Assembly (NCBI RefSeq): GCF_017894385.1
Contig: NZ_CP059560.1
Span: forward strand, 1,426,001 to 1,490,000
Length of the DNA stretch: 64,000 nucleotides
Origin: Aromatoleum petrolei
GTDB lineage: Bacteria; Pseudomonadota; Gammaproteobacteria; Burkholderiales; Rhodocyclaceae
Direction: 5' to 3'
Shown in pieces: positions 9,363-18,128 of the stretch. How positions within the stretch are numbered: position 1 is the stretch's first letter; the number at the start of each line of letters is the position of its first letter. Position numbers and translations under genes: made by a program. The notes under the pieces are model-generated. The model saw only the letters and a list, made by a program, of their open reading frames with translations, was not told the DNA's origin and did no database searches.

Positions 9363-9377
9363 TAGACCGACCGTCTC
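9363..9377. promoter_or_regulatory. TetR-type operator upstream of the tetR gene
   Basis: TAGACCGACCGTCTC shares the TAGACCG left half with the site upstream of the acuI-like gene and ends 10 bp before the tetR start codon, so the repressor would block its own promoter. Confidence 0.65.
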
Positions 9378-9624
9378 ATTAAATCAAGACACGGGACGCA
9401 AACAGCATGAAACCGCCCCCGGCGCCTGCACCCATCCGCGCGAGGAGCATCCCTGCAGTCTTGGCCAAACGGGCCCTTGAACCACGCCGTCTGCCCGGCC
9501 GGCAGGGAGCCAAGCGGAATGCCGGGAATTTCCCGCAACTTTCGCTCTGCAGTCCCGACCGTCGACTATGGTATGAGGAGCGGCGAGAACAACCGCAGAC
9601 CCAACCCCGACGAAAGGAGAGACC

Positions 9625-10071
9625 ATGCCTACCGGTACCGTCCGACTGCACCGCGTGCTGCGCGCAAAACCCGAGAAGATCTACCGCGCCTTCCTCGATG
9701 CGGAAGCCCTCGCCCGCTGGCTGCCGCCCAACGGCTTCACCTGCACCGTCGCCCAACTGGATGCCACGGTGGGCGGCACCTTCAGGATGGCGTTCAGGAA
9801 TTTCAGCACGGGCAACAGCCATTCCTTCGGCGGCACCTATCTGGAACTCGTGCCCCACGAGCGCATTCGCTACACCGACAAGTTCGACGACACCAAGCTG
9901 CCCGGCGAGATGGTGACGACGGTGTCGCTGCGTGCGGTGGTCTGCGGAACGGACGTGGACATCGTGCAGGAGGGCATTCCCGAGGCGATTCCGGTGGAAT
10001 TCTGCTACCTCGGCTGGCAGGAGTCGCTCGAGCATCTGGCGCGACTCGTCGAGCCTGAAATTCCCGACTGA
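9625..10071 (+). CDS. SRPBCC (AHSA1/START-like) domain protein
   Basis: The 148-residue protein has the AHSA1 pattern: AKPEKIYRAFLDAEALARWL at the start, a GGTFRMAF strand, and a C-terminal amphipathic helix beginning LGWQESLEHLARL. The fold makes a hydrophobic cavity for ligands; function unknown. AAGGAG lies upstream of the ATG with normal spacing. It stands alone, convergent with benE. Confidence 0.8.
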   Translation: MPTGTVRLHRVLRAKPEKIYRAFLDAEALARWLPPNGFTCTVAQLDATVGGTFRMAFRNFSTGNSHSFGGTYLELVPHERIRYTDKFDDTKLPGEMVTTVSLRAVVCGTDVDIVQEGIPEAIPVEFCYLGWQESLEHLARLVEPEIPD

Positions 10072-10085
10072 CGCCCCCGCACGGC

Positions 10086-11276
10086 TCAGGCCGCCCGCCT
10101 TTGCGGCCGCCGCAGGGCGTGGCTGACGGCATAGCCGAAGACCAGCCCCCAGAACGCGCTGCCGATGCCGAACAGCGTAAGGCCCGACGCGGTGACGAGG
10201 AAGGTGACCACGGCCGCATCGCGTCCGCCCTCGTCGGCGAGCGCGGCGCTCAGGCTGGCGGCGATCGTGCCCATCAGCGCAAGGCCGGCGATGGCGGCGA
10301 CCAAGGCCTGCGGGAAGGCGGACAGCAGGCTCGCCACCGTGGCCCCGCCGATGCCGGTGAGGAGATAGAAGCCGCCCGCCCAGATCGACGCGAGGTAGCG
10401 CCGGGCCGGATTCGGATCGGCGTCCGGGCTCATGCAGATCGCAGCCGTGATCGCGGCGAGGTTGAAGGAGAATCCACCGAAGGGCGCGAGTACGACGCCG
10501 GTGAGGCCGGTCCAGCCGAGCAGCGGCGAACCGGGCGTCGCGTAGCCGTTGGCGCGCAGCACGGCCAGGCCGGGCACGTTCTGCGAGGCGAGCGTGACGA
10601 TGAACAGCGGCAGGCCGATGCCGATTAGCGTCGCAAGCGAGAAGCTCGGTATCACGAATTCCGGGGCGGACAGTTGCCAACGGATTTCGGCGGTGGCAAT
10701 GCTGCCACTGGCCGCGGCGACGACCAGACCGGCAAGGAAGGCGAGCGGCACGGCGTAACGCGGGGACCAGCGACGGGCGGCGAAGAACACGAGGATCATC
10801 GTCCCCACCAACGCGAGATCCTGGCTGAGCTGCGCGAAGGCGCCGAGGCCGAAGCGCAGCAGCACGCCGGCCAGCATTGCCGCGGCAATCGACGGTGGCA
10901 CGTGGCGCATGATGCGCTCGAACGCGCCGCTGAAGCCGAGCACCGCCATCAAGGCAGACGCGAACAGGAAGGCGCCGATGGCTTCGCTCATCGGCACCCC
11001 GACGAGCCCCGTGGCAAGGAGCGCCGCACCCGGCGTCGACCACGCCGTGAGGATGGGCGCGCGATAACGCAGGGACAATGCGATGGTCGTGAGGCTCATT
11101 CCCAACCCGAGCGCCCACAGCCACGAAGCCAGCTGCGAGGGCGTTGCCCCGGCGGCATGGGCGGCCTGAAAGACGATCGCCGCCGAGCTGGTGTAGCCGA
11201 CCAGGACGGCGATGAAACCGGCCGCGAGGTGCGGAAAATGACGGGTGATGCCCGGCGCCGTGTGTGGCTTGCCCAT
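10086..11276 (-). CDS. benE: BenE-family benzoate/H+ symporter
   Basis: The 396-residue membrane protein matches BenE: an N-terminal GFIAVLVGYTSSAAIVFQAA helix and the APILTAWSTPGAALL region typical of this carrier, with about 11-12 hydrophobic segments. BenE imports benzoate with protons. No benzoate-degrading genes are in the window, so the substrate may be another aromatic acid. The gene is divergent from an XRE-cupin regulator, and two 16-bp palindromes lie between them, implying direct control by that regulator. Confidence 0.85.
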   Translation of the reverse strand: MGKPHTAPGITRHFPHLAAGFIAVLVGYTSSAAIVFQAAHAAGATPSQLASWLWALGLGMSLTTIALSLRYRAPILTAWSTPGAALLATGLVGVPMSEAIGAFLFASALMAVLGFSGAFERIMRHVPPSIAAAMLAGVLLRFGLGAFAQLSQDLALVGTMILVFFAARRWSPRYAVPLAFLAGLVVAAASGSIATAEIRWQLSAPEFVIPSFSLATLIGIGLPLFIVTLASQNVPGLAVLRANGYATPGSPLLGWTGLTGVVLAPFGGFSFNLAAITAAICMSPDADPNPARRYLASIWAGGFYLLTGIGGATVASLLSAFPQALVAAIAGLALMGTIAASLSAALADEGGRDAAVVTFLVTASGLTLFGIGSAFWGLVFGYAVSHALRRPQRRAA

Positions 11277-11307
11277 GCTTGGCTCTTTCTGCTCTAATCG
11301 GAAGATC

Positions 11308-11357
11308 GTGCGCTATAACGCACACCCTCAAGCCTAGCAGCGTGCGTTATAACGCAC
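11308..11357. promoter_or_regulatory. Pair of 16-bp palindromic operators between benE and the XRE-cupin regulator
   Basis: GTGCGCTATAACGCAC (11308-11323) and the perfect palindrome GTGCGTTATAACGCAC (11342-11357) differ by one base and start 34 bp apart. They fill the divergent promoter region. Dimeric XRE regulators bind such palindromes, so this is most likely the operator of the adjacent regulator controlling benE and itself. Confidence 0.8.
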
Positions 11358-11384
11358 AAGCCTGAGACGCCCAGCGCGAACGAC

Positions 11385-12023
11385 ATGTCCAAGAACGGCC
11401 TCCCCTCTTCCGCCCCGGCGCCCAGCGCCACGCCCGCGCTGGCGGAGCATCTGGCCGCAACCATGCGGCGCTTGCGTGCCGAGCGCGGCTGGAGCCTCGA
11501 CCGTGCCGCGGGCGAGACCGGCGTCAGCAAGGCCATGCTCGGCCAGATCGAACGCGCCGAATCGAGCCCGACCGTGGCCACCTTGTGGCGCATCGCCTCC
11601 GGCTTCCACACCCCGCTGTCGGCCTTCATCGAGCCGCCGGTGCGCCACGAAGAGGCCGCCTTCCGCTGCGCCGCCGCGTTGCGCGACCGGCCGGCGAGCG
11701 ACCCGATGTGGGTCGCCCCGCTCTTCCCCTACGACGCGCACCTGGGCTTCGAGCTGCTCGAACTGACGCTGGCGCCCGGCTACGAGCGGCATTCCGAGCC
11801 CCACCTTGCCGGCGTCGTGGAGCACGTGATCGTCATCCACGGCACGCTGGAGGTGCTCATCGACGGCTGCTGGCACCCCCTGAAGGAAGGCGACGCCGTG
11901 CGCTTCGCCGCCGACCGGCCGCACGGCTACCGCAACCTCGGCGACGCGCCGGCCGTCTGCCATAACCTCATCTGCTACACGGGAGTGGCCACACCGCGGT
12001 CCGCGCCGCCGCACACCGGCTGA
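11385..12023 (+). CDS. XRE-family regulator with C-terminal cupin domain
   Basis: Residues about 20-80 form a helix-turn-helix (LRAERGWSLDRAAGETGVSK, then MLGQIERAESSPTVATLWRI); residues about 125-200 form a cupin barrel (HSEPHLAGVVEHVIVIHGTLEV). This HTH-cupin class (PuuR/SutR type) senses small ligands in the cupin and often controls a neighbouring carrier. The start ATG is 27 bp beyond the second palindrome. It is divergent from benE and ends near the convergent FUSC gene, so it likely regulates aromatic acid uptake. Confidence 0.87.
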   Translation: MSKNGLPSSAPAPSATPALAEHLAATMRRLRAERGWSLDRAAGETGVSKAMLGQIERAESSPTVATLWRIASGFHTPLSAFIEPPVRHEEAAFRCAAALRDRPASDPMWVAPLFPYDAHLGFELLELTLAPGYERHSEPHLAGVVEHVIVIHGTLEVLIDGCWHPLKEGDAVRFAADRPHGYRNLGDAPAVCHNLICYTGVATPRSAPPHTG

Positions 12024-12042
12024 TGCCCCGTATTCGCGCAAC

Positions 12043-13137
12043 CTAGCCGAACAAGCGTGCCGGAATCACCCGTCGCATCTGCCCGCCGACCACGCTCCGG
12101 AATCGCGGACTGTGCAGGCAGATGCCGCCCGCGAAGCCGACCAGGCAACCGAGCAGGGTGTCCAGGAAGCGCGCCTGGATCAGCTCGGTGGCCGAACCGT
12201 GCCCCAGGGTGGCGGCCTCGGCCAGGAGGATGGTCAGCGGCGTGATGAAGATCGCGGCGAAGCCGTAGTGGCGCACCACGGCGGTCTCGACCACGAAGGC
12301 CAGCCCTATCATCACGACCGAGATGGACCACTTGTCGAGCGGCAGGCTGAGCAGCGCCCACGACACGAGCATGCCGATGGTGGTCCCGAGGAGACGGTGC
12401 ACCTGCTTGTCCCACACCGCGCGCAGGTTCATGCCCTGCATCACCGCGAGGCAGCTCACCGGCACCCAGTAGGCGCGCTCGAGTTGCAGCAGCTGCGCGA
12501 GTGCGAGCGAAATGCCCACGCACAGGCCGATCACGACCGAGTCGAACACGACGAAATCGAAAGTCGGCGCCGACAGCGGCTCGACCGGCTTGGGATCGCG
12601 CCGGCGCAGGATGTACACGCTGTAGAAGAACGCGATCAGGCTCGCCAACAGGCAGCCCATCGCGAACAATCCGACCTTGAGCGGCACCTCCAGGATGTCG
12701 CCGGGCGAATACGCGCCGATCGACGCCGCCATGATGAAGAACAGGCTCCCCGGCGGCCCGACGCGATAGAAGCGGCACACCATGGTGACGAGGATCGCGG
12801 TGAAGGTCAGCACGGCCATCATGACCGGCGGCACGAGGTGGCTCATCACCCCCAGCGCGTAGCTGGCCGTCATCGCAAAGGCACTCGCCATGAGCGCGAC
12901 CATGCGGTGATGCAGGGGCGTCTCGGGCAGATACAGGAACACCAGCCCGCCCAGCGACGAGATCAGGCCGTAGTCCATGCGGTCGAACCAGGCCCCCACC
13001 ATCAGCGGCAGGCCGGTGGCCAGTGCCGCGGCGAACGGCATCTGCCAGGGCCGGTCGCTCGGCTTGATCGTCATGAACTGGCGCAGTTCTTCGCGGAACA
13101 ACGCCGCGAGCCTGCTCCACCTGGCGGGGGCTGTCAT
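12043..13137 (-). CDS. FUSC-family membrane protein (putative aromatic acid exporter)
   Basis: The 364-residue protein has two blocks of transmembrane helices separated by a basic loop (ILRRRDPKPVEP), as in FUSC/aromatic acid exporter proteins such as AaeB and YccS but without the large cytoplasmic insert. I start at MTAPARWSR; the longer frame adds an arginine-rich stretch that does not look coding. Closeness to BenE and its regulator fits a role in relieving aromatic acid accumulation, but that is inference. Confidence 0.72.
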   Translation of the reverse strand: MTAPARWSRLAALFREELRQFMTIKPSDRPWQMPFAAALATGLPLMVGAWFDRMDYGLISSLGGLVFLYLPETPLHHRMVALMASAFAMTASYALGVMSHLVPPVMMAVLTFTAILVTMVCRFYRVGPPGSLFFIMAASIGAYSPGDILEVPLKVGLFAMGCLLASLIAFFYSVYILRRRDPKPVEPLSAPTFDFVVFDSVVIGLCVGISLALAQLLQLERAYWVPVSCLAVMQGMNLRAVWDKQVHRLLGTTIGMLVSWALLSLPLDKWSISVVMIGLAFVVETAVVRHYGFAAIFITPLTILLAEAATLGHGSATELIQARFLDTLLGCLVGFAGGICLHSPRFRSVVGGQMRRVIPARLFG

Positions 13138-13337
13138 GGGTCGGGGTCTTCGAATCGGGACGCGGAGATGCAAGGGTAGCGCACTTCCGCGACGGCACCA
13201 TGGGTCCGTATGCGCGCAGGTCCTGCGCCCGGGCCGGCTATGGAGCCGGCCCCACCCACGCGACATGCGTCGGGCAGCGAACCGAAAGCGCCGGATTCCA
13301 TCTAAATGTTTCCACCAACCCCGGGATGGAGAAGTTC

Positions 13338-14018
13338 ATGAAAAACACGAAGAAGATGACGAGGATTCTGGCGGGAGCACTGGTCATGTGGGGTGCATCC
13401 CTGCCGGTCGCGGCGGTCGACATGACATTCTTCGTCACCAGCGCAGGCCCCGGCAACGGCGCGAACCTCGGTGGTCTCGAAGGCGCGGACAAGCATTGCC
13501 AGACCCTCGCCGCGGCGGCCGGCGCCGGCAAACGCACGTGGCGCGCCTATCTCAGCACGCAGGCAGCTGCGCTCAATGACACCAAGGTCGTGCACGCGCG
13601 CGACCGCATCGGCACCGGCCCCTGGTTCAATGCCAAAGGCGTGCTGATCGCGCGCAATGTGGATGAATTGCACTCGCCCCATTCCAACCTGACCAAGGCC
13701 ACCCTGGTGGACGAGAAGGGGCAGATGGTGAATGGCCGCACCGAAAAGCCCAACCGCCACGACATCCTCACCGGCTCGCGCCCGGACGGGACGGCCTTCC
13801 CCCCCAGCCCCCCCTTCCTCGACATGACCTGCGGCAACTGGACGAAAGGCGGTGACGAGGGCATGGCGATGACCGGCCACCACGACCGCGCCGGCCCGAC
13901 CGGAGACGCGTGGGCGACATCGTGGAACTCCGCGCACCCGACGCGCGGCGGCTGCAGCCAAAAGGCGCTGCAAAGCACCGGCGGCGACGGGCTGCTCTAC
14001 TGCTTCGCGGAGAAGTGA
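13338..14018 (+). CDS. Secreted lectin-like protein of unknown function
   Basis: The chosen ATG (MKNTKKMTR) has GGAG six bases upstream; an in-frame ATG four codons earlier is less well placed. The 226-residue product starts with a Sec signal peptide ending near VAA-VD. The mature part has the pattern MTFFVTSAGPGNGANLGGL, then GADKHCQTLA and RTWRAYLST, found in many proteobacterial proteins labelled 'lectin' or related to collagen/endostatin-like folds, with two later cysteines (TCGNW, YCFAEK) likely disulfide bonded. Function unknown. Two GC-rich hairpins (13214-13228 and 13231-13252) lie in the 200-bp upstream gap. Confidence 0.7.
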   Translation: MKNTKKMTRILAGALVMWGASLPVAAVDMTFFVTSAGPGNGANLGGLEGADKHCQTLAAAAGAGKRTWRAYLSTQAAALNDTKVVHARDRIGTGPWFNAKGVLIARNVDELHSPHSNLTKATLVDEKGQMVNGRTEKPNRHDILTGSRPDGTAFPPSPPFLDMTCGNWTKGGDEGMAMTGHHDRAGPTGDAWATSWNSAHPTRGGCSQKALQSTGGDGLLYCFAEK

Positions 14019-14078
14019 GCGCCGCGGGGGCGAAACGGCCCCCGCCGTCCAGGCGCCCGTGGCGGCGACGCCCTCTCG

Positions 14079-14675
14079 CTACAGCAGGCTGGACGCCAGC
14101 GCGAACATCAGCAGCGCCATCGCGGCATCAAGCACGCGCCAAGCCATCGCGCGGTCGAACAGCGGCGCCAGCACGCGGGCACCGTAGGCCAGCGTGAAGA
14201 ACCATAGCAGGCTGGCCGCGGCCGAGCCGGCGCCGAACACCCAGCGCCCCTGCTCGCCGTGCTGGTTGGCAAGGCCGCCGAGCAGAACCACCGTGTCGAG
14301 ATACACGTGGGGGTTCAGGAAGGTGAAGCCCAGGCAGGTGGCCACGGCCGTTGCGAGCGGCACCGGCGTGCCCACCTCGACATGCATGCGCTCGCCCTGC
14401 CAGGCGCGCCGGGCGGCAAACGCGCCGTACATGAGCAGGAAGGCCGCACCGCCGTAGCGCGCAATCGCCAGCAGGTCGGGACTGGACTGGATCATGGCGC
14501 CCAGACCGGCGATCCCGGCAGCAATCAGCAGCGCATCGGACAGCGCGCAGATCAGCGCGACCGGCAGCAGGTGCTCGCGCCGTATCCCCTGCCGCAGCAC
14601 GAAGGAGTTCTGTGCGCCGATCGCGACGATGAGCGCCATGCTGGCGAGGAATCCGGCCAGGAATCGAGTGTCCAT
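14079..14675 (-). CDS. argO: LysE/ArgO-family basic amino acid exporter
   Basis: The 198-residue membrane protein has the LysE signature GAQNSFVLRQGIRREHLLPV at the start and six predicted helices. It exports arginine or lysine. It is divergent from an ArgP/LysG-type LysR regulator, the standard arrangement for this exporter family. A convergent end with the lectin-like gene leaves only 60 bp between. Confidence 0.9.
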   Translation of the reverse strand: MDTRFLAGFLASMALIVAIGAQNSFVLRQGIRREHLLPVALICALSDALLIAAGIAGLGAMIQSSPDLLAIARYGGAAFLLMYGAFAARRAWQGERMHVEVGTPVPLATAVATCLGFTFLNPHVYLDTVVLLGGLANQHGEQGRWVFGAGSAAASLLWFFTLAYGARVLAPLFDRAMAWRVLDAAMALLMFALASSLL

Positions 14676-14725
14676 GAACAGGCTCGGTGAAGGTTGTCGA
14701 GGCCACTTTAGCGAGCTACTTTCGA

Positions 14726-14767
14726 TCAGAAAAACTAAACTTTTTAAGTTATCGTTAATTTTTCTGA
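14726..14767. promoter_or_regulatory. Inverted repeat and LysR-type site between argO and argP
   Basis: TCAGAAAAA (14726-14734) and TTTTTCTGA (14759-14767) form a perfect 9-bp inverted repeat 24 bases apart, and the centre holds the small palindrome AACTTTTTAAGTT. This AT-rich element sits in GC-rich surroundings just before the argP start codon and probably is the ArgP binding region for the divergent pair. Confidence 0.6.
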
Positions 14768-14770
14768 ATC

Positions 14771-15727
14771 ATGAAGATCGACAACGCCCAGCTCGCGGCC
14801 TTCGCGATGGTGGTCCGCGAAGGCTCGTTCGAGGCGGCCGCGCGCAAGTTGCACGTTACCCCGTCGGCCGTGAGCCAGCGCATCAAGCTGCTGGAAGAGC
14901 GCCTCGGGCAGGTGCTGATCCGCCGCGCCACCCCCTGCCAGGCGACCGATGCCGGCAAGACGCTGGTGCGCTACACGGAAGAACTGGCGCTGCTCGAATC
15001 GGAGATGCTCGGCACGCTGGGCGGCGCGGACACCACGCTGCAGGCGCCCCTGCGGATGCCCATCGCCGTCAATGCCGACTCGCTCGAAAGCTGGTTTTTC
15101 GCGGTCTTCGACGCGATGCCGACCGAGCCGGCGATCAGCTTCGACCTGCGCGTCGAAGACCAGGATCACTCCGCCGCGCTGCTGCGCGAGGGCACGGTGA
15201 TGGCGGCCGTGAGCGCGAGTCCGACGCCGATCCAGGGCTGCACGGTCGAGCCGCTCGGCGTCATGCGCTACCTCGCGGTGAGCTCGCCGGCCTACGTCGC
15301 CCGTCATTTCCCGGCTGGCGTGGATGCCGCCACCCTCGCCAGCGCGCCGATGCTGCGCTTCAACCTGAAGGACGCGCTGCAGCAGCAGTTCATCGCACGC
15401 TTCACGACCGACGCCCTGCAGCCGCCGACCCACATGGTGCCGTCGGTGCATGGCTTCGTCGCGCTGGCGCAACGCGGACTGGGCTGGGGCATGGTGCCCG
15501 AGCATTTCGCGCTGCCGGCCATCGCGGCGGGCGACCTCGTCGAGATCGCACCTGGCCATCATCTCGACGTGCCGCTCCACTGGCACCGCTGGCGGCTGGG
15601 CTCGCAGGCGCTGCATGCGCTGACGTCCGCGGTGCGGGTGGTTGCCCGGGACGCCTTGCGCCAGGACGCGCGCGAGATCACGGGACGCTTGCCGTCAGCC
15701 GACGAGGGGCGGCCGTCAGCGGCGTAA
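14771..15727 (+). CDS. argP: LysR-family regulator ArgP (LysG type)
   Basis: The 318-residue protein has an N-terminal LysR helix-turn-helix (GSFEAAARKLHVTPSAVSQR) and a LysR substrate-binding domain. The opening NAQLAAFAMVVREGSFE is close to ArgP/IciA. ArgP activates the divergent exporter argO in response to arginine, with lysine acting as antagonist, in E. coli. The gene order here is the same. Confidence 0.9.
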   Translation: MKIDNAQLAAFAMVVREGSFEAAARKLHVTPSAVSQRIKLLEERLGQVLIRRATPCQATDAGKTLVRYTEELALLESEMLGTLGGADTTLQAPLRMPIAVNADSLESWFFAVFDAMPTEPAISFDLRVEDQDHSAALLREGTVMAAVSASPTPIQGCTVEPLGVMRYLAVSSPAYVARHFPAGVDAATLASAPMLRFNLKDALQQQFIARFTTDALQPPTHMVPSVHGFVALAQRGLGWGMVPEHFALPAIAAGDLVEIAPGHHLDVPLHWHRWRLGSQALHALTSAVRVVARDALRQDAREITGRLPSADEGRPSAA

Positions 15728-15758
15728 CCCGTCCGGCACGATCTGCATCAGGTCATCC

Positions 15759-16637
15759 TCAGCGCTGGAAGTAGCCGACGCCGACCAGTTTTCCATCCAC
15801 GGTGCGAAAGTAGGAGTGCTTCTTTTCGATCTTGCCGGTCGTCGGGTTTCGCCAGCTGTAGTCGAGTTCACCATCGCCCTTCGTCGCCGCGAGCCTGATC
15901 ATCTCGGTGACGATGGGTTTGCCGTTGGGATCGCGCACCTCGAAACCCTTGCTGCCCACCAGCGCGGGGGTGGCGCCGTGCGCAAGGAAGCGGCCATCGG
16001 CCGTGTCGATGACGAAGACGTAGAGGTCGTCATGGACGAATGGTCCGTCGAGACGCTGGAACTGGGCCAGCGCGCCCTTCGCATCCGCCTTCATCGCCTT
16101 GATCGCATCCTTGAGCAGGGCCCGGGCCTGGACTGGCGTGGCACGGGGCGGGTAGAAACCGACGGCGACGACGATCTCGCCGACCTTGCGGAACATCGTC
16201 ACCTTCGGCTCGCCGCGGCTGTCGGCGGGGTTGAACCAGCGATACTCGACCTGTCCGCCCCCCTTCGCTTTCGCCAGTTCGATCATCTCGCGGAAGAACG
16301 CCTTGCCTTCGACGTCCGTGTAGTCGAGCACGTTGTCGCCGATCAGCGCGGCCGACGATCCACCGCTGGCGAGGAAGCGCCCATCCATGCGCACGGCGTA
16401 GGCGTACAGGTCGCGATCGACGAAAGCCGCCTGGCGGCTGAAGTCGGCCGCACCTTTTTCGCCCGTCTGTTCGATATGCCTGACCGCGCGTTCCAGCAGC
16501 GCGGTGGCACGCTTGCCGAGTTCGCTGTCGAACAGGCGGATCGATTCGGCGTCGGCCGCGCCTGCGGCTGACGGCACAAGGCCCGTGCCCAAGGCGAGGC
16601 CCAGCGTGAGAACGAGTACGCGGACTGGAGCAGACAT
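15759..16637 (-). CDS. Secreted double-Cache domain protein
   Basis: The 292-residue protein has a signal peptide (LGLALGTGLVPSAAGAAD) and two tandem single-Cache repeats, each with a long helix followed by the DLYAYAVRMDGRFLA or DLYVFVIDTADGRFLA strand and a Tyr-Trp motif (YRWFNP, YSWRNP). Cache domains bind small ligands such as amino acids or carboxylates, usually in chemoreceptors; here there is no transmembrane helix or signalling domain, so it is a free periplasmic ligand-binding protein. It follows the TRAP genes on the same strand with 124 bp between, so it may be the last gene of the taurine uptake operon. Confidence 0.75.
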   Translation of the reverse strand: MSAPVRVLVLTLGLALGTGLVPSAAGAADAESIRLFDSELGKRATALLERAVRHIEQTGEKGAADFSRQAAFVDRDLYAYAVRMDGRFLASGGSSAALIGDNVLDYTDVEGKAFFREMIELAKAKGGGQVEYRWFNPADSRGEPKVTMFRKVGEIVVAVGFYPPRATPVQARALLKDAIKAMKADAKGALAQFQRLDGPFVHDDLYVFVIDTADGRFLAHGATPALVGSKGFEVRDPNGKPIVTEMIRLAATKGDGELDYSWRNPTTGKIEKKHSYFRTVDGKLVGVGYFQR

Positions 16638-16761
16638 CGTCGAACCTCTTGAGAATGCTGTTTCGGTGGTTGTGTTCGCCCAGCAACGCCGGCGTGCGCG
16701 ATGCAGTCCTGCGTTGCGGGGCGGGAGCGGCTCGCTCGGTTGCCGAGCCTCCGTTGCCGAC

Positions 16762-18102
16762 TCAGTAGCCGAGCATCTGGGGCAGCCACAGCGTGAGTTG
16801 CGGAACGAAGGCGATCAGGAAGATCGAAGCCGTCGAGGCGAGCACGAAGGGGTGGATGCGCGAGACGATCTGCTCGACCGTGGAACCACCGATGCCGGAT
16901 GCGACGAACAGGTTCTCGCCCAGCGGCGGCGTCTGGAAGCCGACCGACAGCGTGCAGATCACGACGATGCCGACGTGGGTGGGGTCTGCGCCCATCATGT
17001 ACATCACCGGCAGCAACACCGGCACCAGGATCATGATCGCGGCGAGCGTTTCCATGAACATGCCGACGAACAGCAGGAACACGATGATCAGCGTCCAGAT
17101 CATGTACACGTTGTCGGTGAGGCTCAGCAGGGATTCCGCGATCGTCGCCGGGATGCGTTGTTCAACGAGCAAGCGCCCGAACACCACCGCCGCGAACAGG
17201 ATCAACAACACCCGGCCGGTGATCCACGTCGTGGTCTTGAGCGAGTTCAGGACCGCGGCGAACTTGAGCTCGCGATGCAATACAAGACCGACGAACAGCG
17301 TGTAGAAGATCGCGACGATGGCCGATTCGGTCGGCGTGAACAGGCCGGTGTAGATGCCGCCGAGGATGATCACCGGCGCCAGCACGGACCATGTGCCGCG
17401 GCGCAGCGCCTGGCCGATCTCGCCGTACGACCATTTCTCCGTCAACCCGCGGTAGCCGCGCTTGTTGGAGATCATGTAGTTCGTGAGCAGCAGCGCGCCG
17501 GCCATGATGAAGCCCGGGATGACGCCAGCGACGAACAGCTTGGGGATCGACAGCGACGCGAACTGGCCGTACTTCTCGACGGCATCGGACGGCGGCGCCA
17601 TGCCAAGCGCCGAGATGCCGAAGATCACCATCGGGATCGACGGGGGGATGATGATGCCCAGACCGCCCGAGGCGGCCGTAACCGCCGAGGCGTAGCTGCG
17701 CTCGTACTTGCGATTGACCATCGCCGGGATCATCAGCATGCCGACAGCGGCCGTCGTGGCCGGCCCCGAGCCCGAGATCGCGCCGAAGAACAGGCAGGCG
17801 AGCACCGTCGCCGCGCCGAGGCCGCCGGTGATCGGTCCGGCCAGCGTTTCGGCGATGTCCACGAGCCGCTTCGAGATGCCGGCGGCCTCCATCAGCGCGC
17901 CGGCAAGCACGAAGGCCGGCAGCGCCATCAGCGGGAAGCTGCCCACCGAGGTGAAGGCGATCTGCACGAAGGCGATGGGATTCTTCCCCAGCACCAGGAA
18001 GGCGACCATCGCCGCACCGGCCAGCGACACCGTGATCGGCGCGCCCAGCAGCAGCAGGGCGAAGAAGCCGCCGAACAGGATTTCTACAATATATGCTTCC
18101 AT
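16762..18102 (-). CDS. tauM: TRAP transporter large permease (DctM family), probable taurine uptake
   Basis: The 446-residue product has the DctM pattern of 12 hydrophobic segments, starting MEAYIVEILFGGFFALLLLG and including FFGAISGSGPATTAAVG near residue 105. I place the start at this ATG, which has GGAGACA upstream; the open frame extends further but overlaps tauL. In R. sphaeroides TauKLM imports taurine with a sodium or proton gradient. Gene order here (tauX-tauY-tauK-tauL-tauM) and absence of other substrates' genes support the same job. Substrate by context. Confidence 0.85.
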   Translation of the reverse strand: MEAYIVEILFGGFFALLLLGAPITVSLAGAAMVAFLVLGKNPIAFVQIAFTSVGSFPLMALPAFVLAGALMEAAGISKRLVDIAETLAGPITGGLGAATVLACLFFGAISGSGPATTAAVGMLMIPAMVNRKYERSYASAVTAASGGLGIIIPPSIPMVIFGISALGMAPPSDAVEKYGQFASLSIPKLFVAGVIPGFIMAGALLLTNYMISNKRGYRGLTEKWSYGEIGQALRRGTWSVLAPVIILGGIYTGLFTPTESAIVAIFYTLFVGLVLHRELKFAAVLNSLKTTTWITGRVLLILFAAVVFGRLLVEQRIPATIAESLLSLTDNVYMIWTLIIVFLLFVGMFMETLAAIMILVPVLLPVMYMMGADPTHVGIVVICTLSVGFQTPPLGENLFVASGIGGSTVEQIVSRIHPFVLASTASIFLIAFVPQLTLWLPQMLGY

Positions 18103-18128
18103 TGTCTTGTCTCCGCGGAGGATCCGGC

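Noticed and set aside
9379..11331. 650-codon open frame on the minus strand over benE
   Set aside because: It is a shifted frame of the BenE gene, arginine-rich, without family resemblance.
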